Assembly: GCA_017625835.1 (NCBI GenBank)
Contig: JAGAKF010000076.1
Span: forward strand, 1 to 64,000
From: Clostridia bacterium
GTDB taxonomy: Bacteria > Bacillota > Clostridia > Oscillospirales > Acutalibacteraceae
DNA length: 64,000 bases
Direction: 5' to 3'
This document shows positions 62,805 through 64,000 of this stretch, piece by piece; within the stretch, counting starts at the first letter, position 1, and the number at the start of each line of letters is the position of its first letter. The translations under genes and the position numbers were made by a program. The notes beneath the pieces were generated by a model. The model was not told the origin of the DNA. It made no database searches and was given only the letters and a program-made list of their open reading frames with translations.

Positions 62805-63083
62805 ATGTCGAGCATTATTGAAGATTTTTATTACGGCAACATAGAGCCGCAGGCACTCTCAACAGAAATCACACCAAGACTCAAAAAGAAGCTGAATGTA
62901 CTTGTAAAGAAAGAAGAAGAGCTTTCAGCAATGCTCCCCGAAAAGGAAAAAGAGCTGTTTGCAAATTATGTGTGCGCATATAATGAATTTTCAAGTATCA
63001 GCATTTCTGACGGTTTTATTTCGGGCTTCCGGCTCGGTGCAAGATTTACATACGATACTTTTATTGAAGCCAAGAAAGGATGA
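62805..63083 (+). CDS. DUF6809-like mobile-element protein
   Basis: 92 residues: MSSIIEDFYYGNIEPQALST, a helical acidic middle (VKKEEELSAMLPEKEKELF), and SISDGFISGFRLGARF near the end, the marks of the DUF6809 family found in integrative elements of Clostridia. Function unknown. It is coupled to the following TnpV gene (stop TGA six bases before its ATG). Confidence 0.8.
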   Translation: MSSIIEDFYYGNIEPQALSTEITPRLKKKLNVLVKKEEELSAMLPEKEKELFANYVCAYNEFSSISISDGFISGFRLGARFTYDTFIEAKKG

Positions 63084-63088
63084 CAATT

Positions 63089-63454
63089 ATGGAAAACAAA
63101 TCAAAGATAACTTATCGACAGGTTGGCGACTATAAAATTCCGAACATTAACCTGCCGTCTGAACAAGCAAATATCATCATTGGCAAATGGGGTATGCTAC
63201 ACAAAAACTACCTTGAACATAACAAGCGAGGTATATTTATGCTAATGGTAACCAAATGCACCCTTTGGCCTTATCTTGCAGATATTGACCGTCAGGCAAA
63301 TGAAATGTACGACCTTTTGATTGAACAGATGAAAGAGGCGGAAGGTGTTACAGAAAAACTAAAAGAAGAAAATCAGATGGAGTGGGTGCAGAGAATGAGC
63401 AATATTCAGCAAAAGGCAAGAGAGATTGTTTGCAATGAATTGATTTATAAATAA
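63089..63454 (+). CDS. TnpV-like transposon-encoded protein
   Basis: 121 residues: ITYRQVGDYKIPNINLPSEQ, GKWGMLHKNYLEHNKRGIF, LADIDRQANEMYDLLIEQM, and EENQMEWVQRMSNIQQKAREIV. This order of motifs matches TnpV proteins of Tn4451-like and related Clostridia elements. TnpV function is unknown. Start 63089 has AAGGATG ahead. It confirms that the right end of the window is mobile DNA. Confidence 0.88.
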   Translation: MENKSKITYRQVGDYKIPNINLPSEQANIIIGKWGMLHKNYLEHNKRGIFMLMVTKCTLWPYLADIDRQANEMYDLLIEQMKEAEGVTEKLKEENQMEWVQRMSNIQQKAREIVCNELIYK

Positions 63455-63459
63455 CAACA

Positions 63460-63492
63460 GAAGTGACAGGGATGACTCTGCCACTTCGTTTG
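63460..63492. terminator. Weak terminator between TnpV and the convergent gene
   Basis: GAAGTGACAG and CTGCCACTTC pair with one mismatch around GGATGACT; CGTTTGTA follows. Confidence 0.5.
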
Positions 63493-63502
63493 TATAAATC
63501 TG

Positions 63503-64000
63503 TTAGTTCTTTGGCTTTCTGATACGGTTTAACTGCTTGTTGATTTTAAGTAGCTCTTCCTTTGTAAAGTAAACATTACGCATCCCGAGCATACCTGTGA
63601 AACGAAGCACGGTGAAATTACCTATCATATTCATTACGCCACTGTTCATTTCGGGATTCTTCGCTTTTTTCTTTTTCTTCTGTTTGTCCTTATCCTTGGA
63701 CTGAGGCTGACCCTGACTCATTTTTTTAGCAAGAGTCATAAACAGACCTGCGAACCACAGCTTACCGCGGAATGTCTTTATAATGTCGCCGAGCTTATCA
63801 TTGAGAGAGAAGCGTCCTTCAATTTCAACAATATCAAACCAGTTAAGAACTGCACCCTGCTCACGAAGAATATAGTCGGGATTCATTTTCTCAACCTTAA
63901 GGATGCGGCTTTCATCCTTAAAATCACCGGCAACAGCAACAAGGTCGGTTTCACCATTGTTGGGTACTTCAAAACAGAAGAAATGGTCCTCAGCGGAAAT
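63503..64000 (-). CDS. Uncharacterised mobile-element protein, truncated by window edge
   Basis: The frame stays open to 64000 (165 codons visible, N-terminus missing). It contains EDHFFCFEVPNNGETDLVAV, the YILREQGAVLNWFDIVEIEGRFS region, a hydrophobic LWFAGLFMTLAKKM and a Lys-rich tract (KDKDKQKKKKKAKN). No family was recognised. Location beside TnpV suggests it belongs to the element. Confidence 0.65.
   Translation of the reverse strand: MSAEDHFFCFEVPNNGETDLVAVAGDFKDESRILKVEKMNPDYILREQGAVLNWFDIVEIEGRFSLNDKLGDIIKTFRGKLWFAGLFMTLAKKMSQGQPQSKDKDKQKKKKKAKNPEMNSGVMNMIGNFTVLRFTGMLGMRNVYFTKEELLKINKQLNRIRKPKN

Overview
The window looks like a chromosomal segment of a strictly anaerobic Gram-positive of the Clostridia, most like gut Oscillospirales/Ruminococcaceae. 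The evidence is pyruvate:ferredoxin oxidoreductase, two T-box leaders, strong AGGAGG ribosome sites with TTG starts used alongside ATG, a type I dockerin, a Clostridia-type EF-P, and a TnpV/DUF6809 mobile module. No single gene fixes the species.

Layout. 1-4.8 kb: start of nifJ (minus strand, cut by the window edge) and T-box-controlled ileS. 4.8-10.4 kb: a phosphatase, an AT-rich membrane acyltransferase, a GH27 alpha-galactosidase carrying an inserted binding module, and a Na+/solute symporter behind a second T-box whose specifier reads as Tyr. 10.4-23.7 kb: housekeeping genes (a PHP-fold protein lacking several metal ligands, an S1 protein, DUF951, prfA, a TsaC-CoaE fusion, M18 peptidase, Maf, Nudix, an Asp/Cys-rich protein, EF-P, a secreted C39-like/SH3/dockerin protein, an M24 peptidase, fructose-bisphosphate aldolase). 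23.9-43.1 kb: a run rich in exported hydrolases (a nucleotidyltransferase-like protein and two GDPD proteins, GH16, two GH-A proteins, beta-helix proteins, metallophosphoesterase, lipases, a beta-propeller) plus MFS, CDP-alcohol phosphatidyltransferase and ECF S-component genes. 43.2-47 kb: an ECF sigma factor operon with an acyl-CoA ligase and two PlsC acyltransferases, probably for envelope lipid remodelling.

47.0-52.3 kb holds the most interesting locus: a tightly packed six-gene minus-strand operon behind a near-consensus promoter. It encodes a CooC-like ATPase, two subunits of the 2-hydroxyacyl-CoA dehydratase/double-cubane superfamily, their BadF/HgdC-type ATP-dependent activator, a 52-residue membrane protein, and a small protein resembling part of acetyl-CoA synthase. 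No carbon monoxide dehydrogenase and no CoA-transferase or acyl-CoA pathway gene lies nearby, so this looks like an ATP-driven low-potential reductase whose substrate cannot be read from the sequence.

53.7-57.1 kb: a PepSY protein and a two-component system whose sensor also has a PepSY-like extracellular region. It is bracketed by diverged direct repeats. 57.5-59.8 kb: a lipoprotein and a beta-helix protein. 60-64 kb: an integration hotspot with three same-orientation copies of the 3' end of tRNA-Trp, each next to its own terminator. An MBL/beta-CASP nuclease lies between two of them, and the left end of a mobile element (small ORF, DUF6809, TnpV) runs off the right edge.
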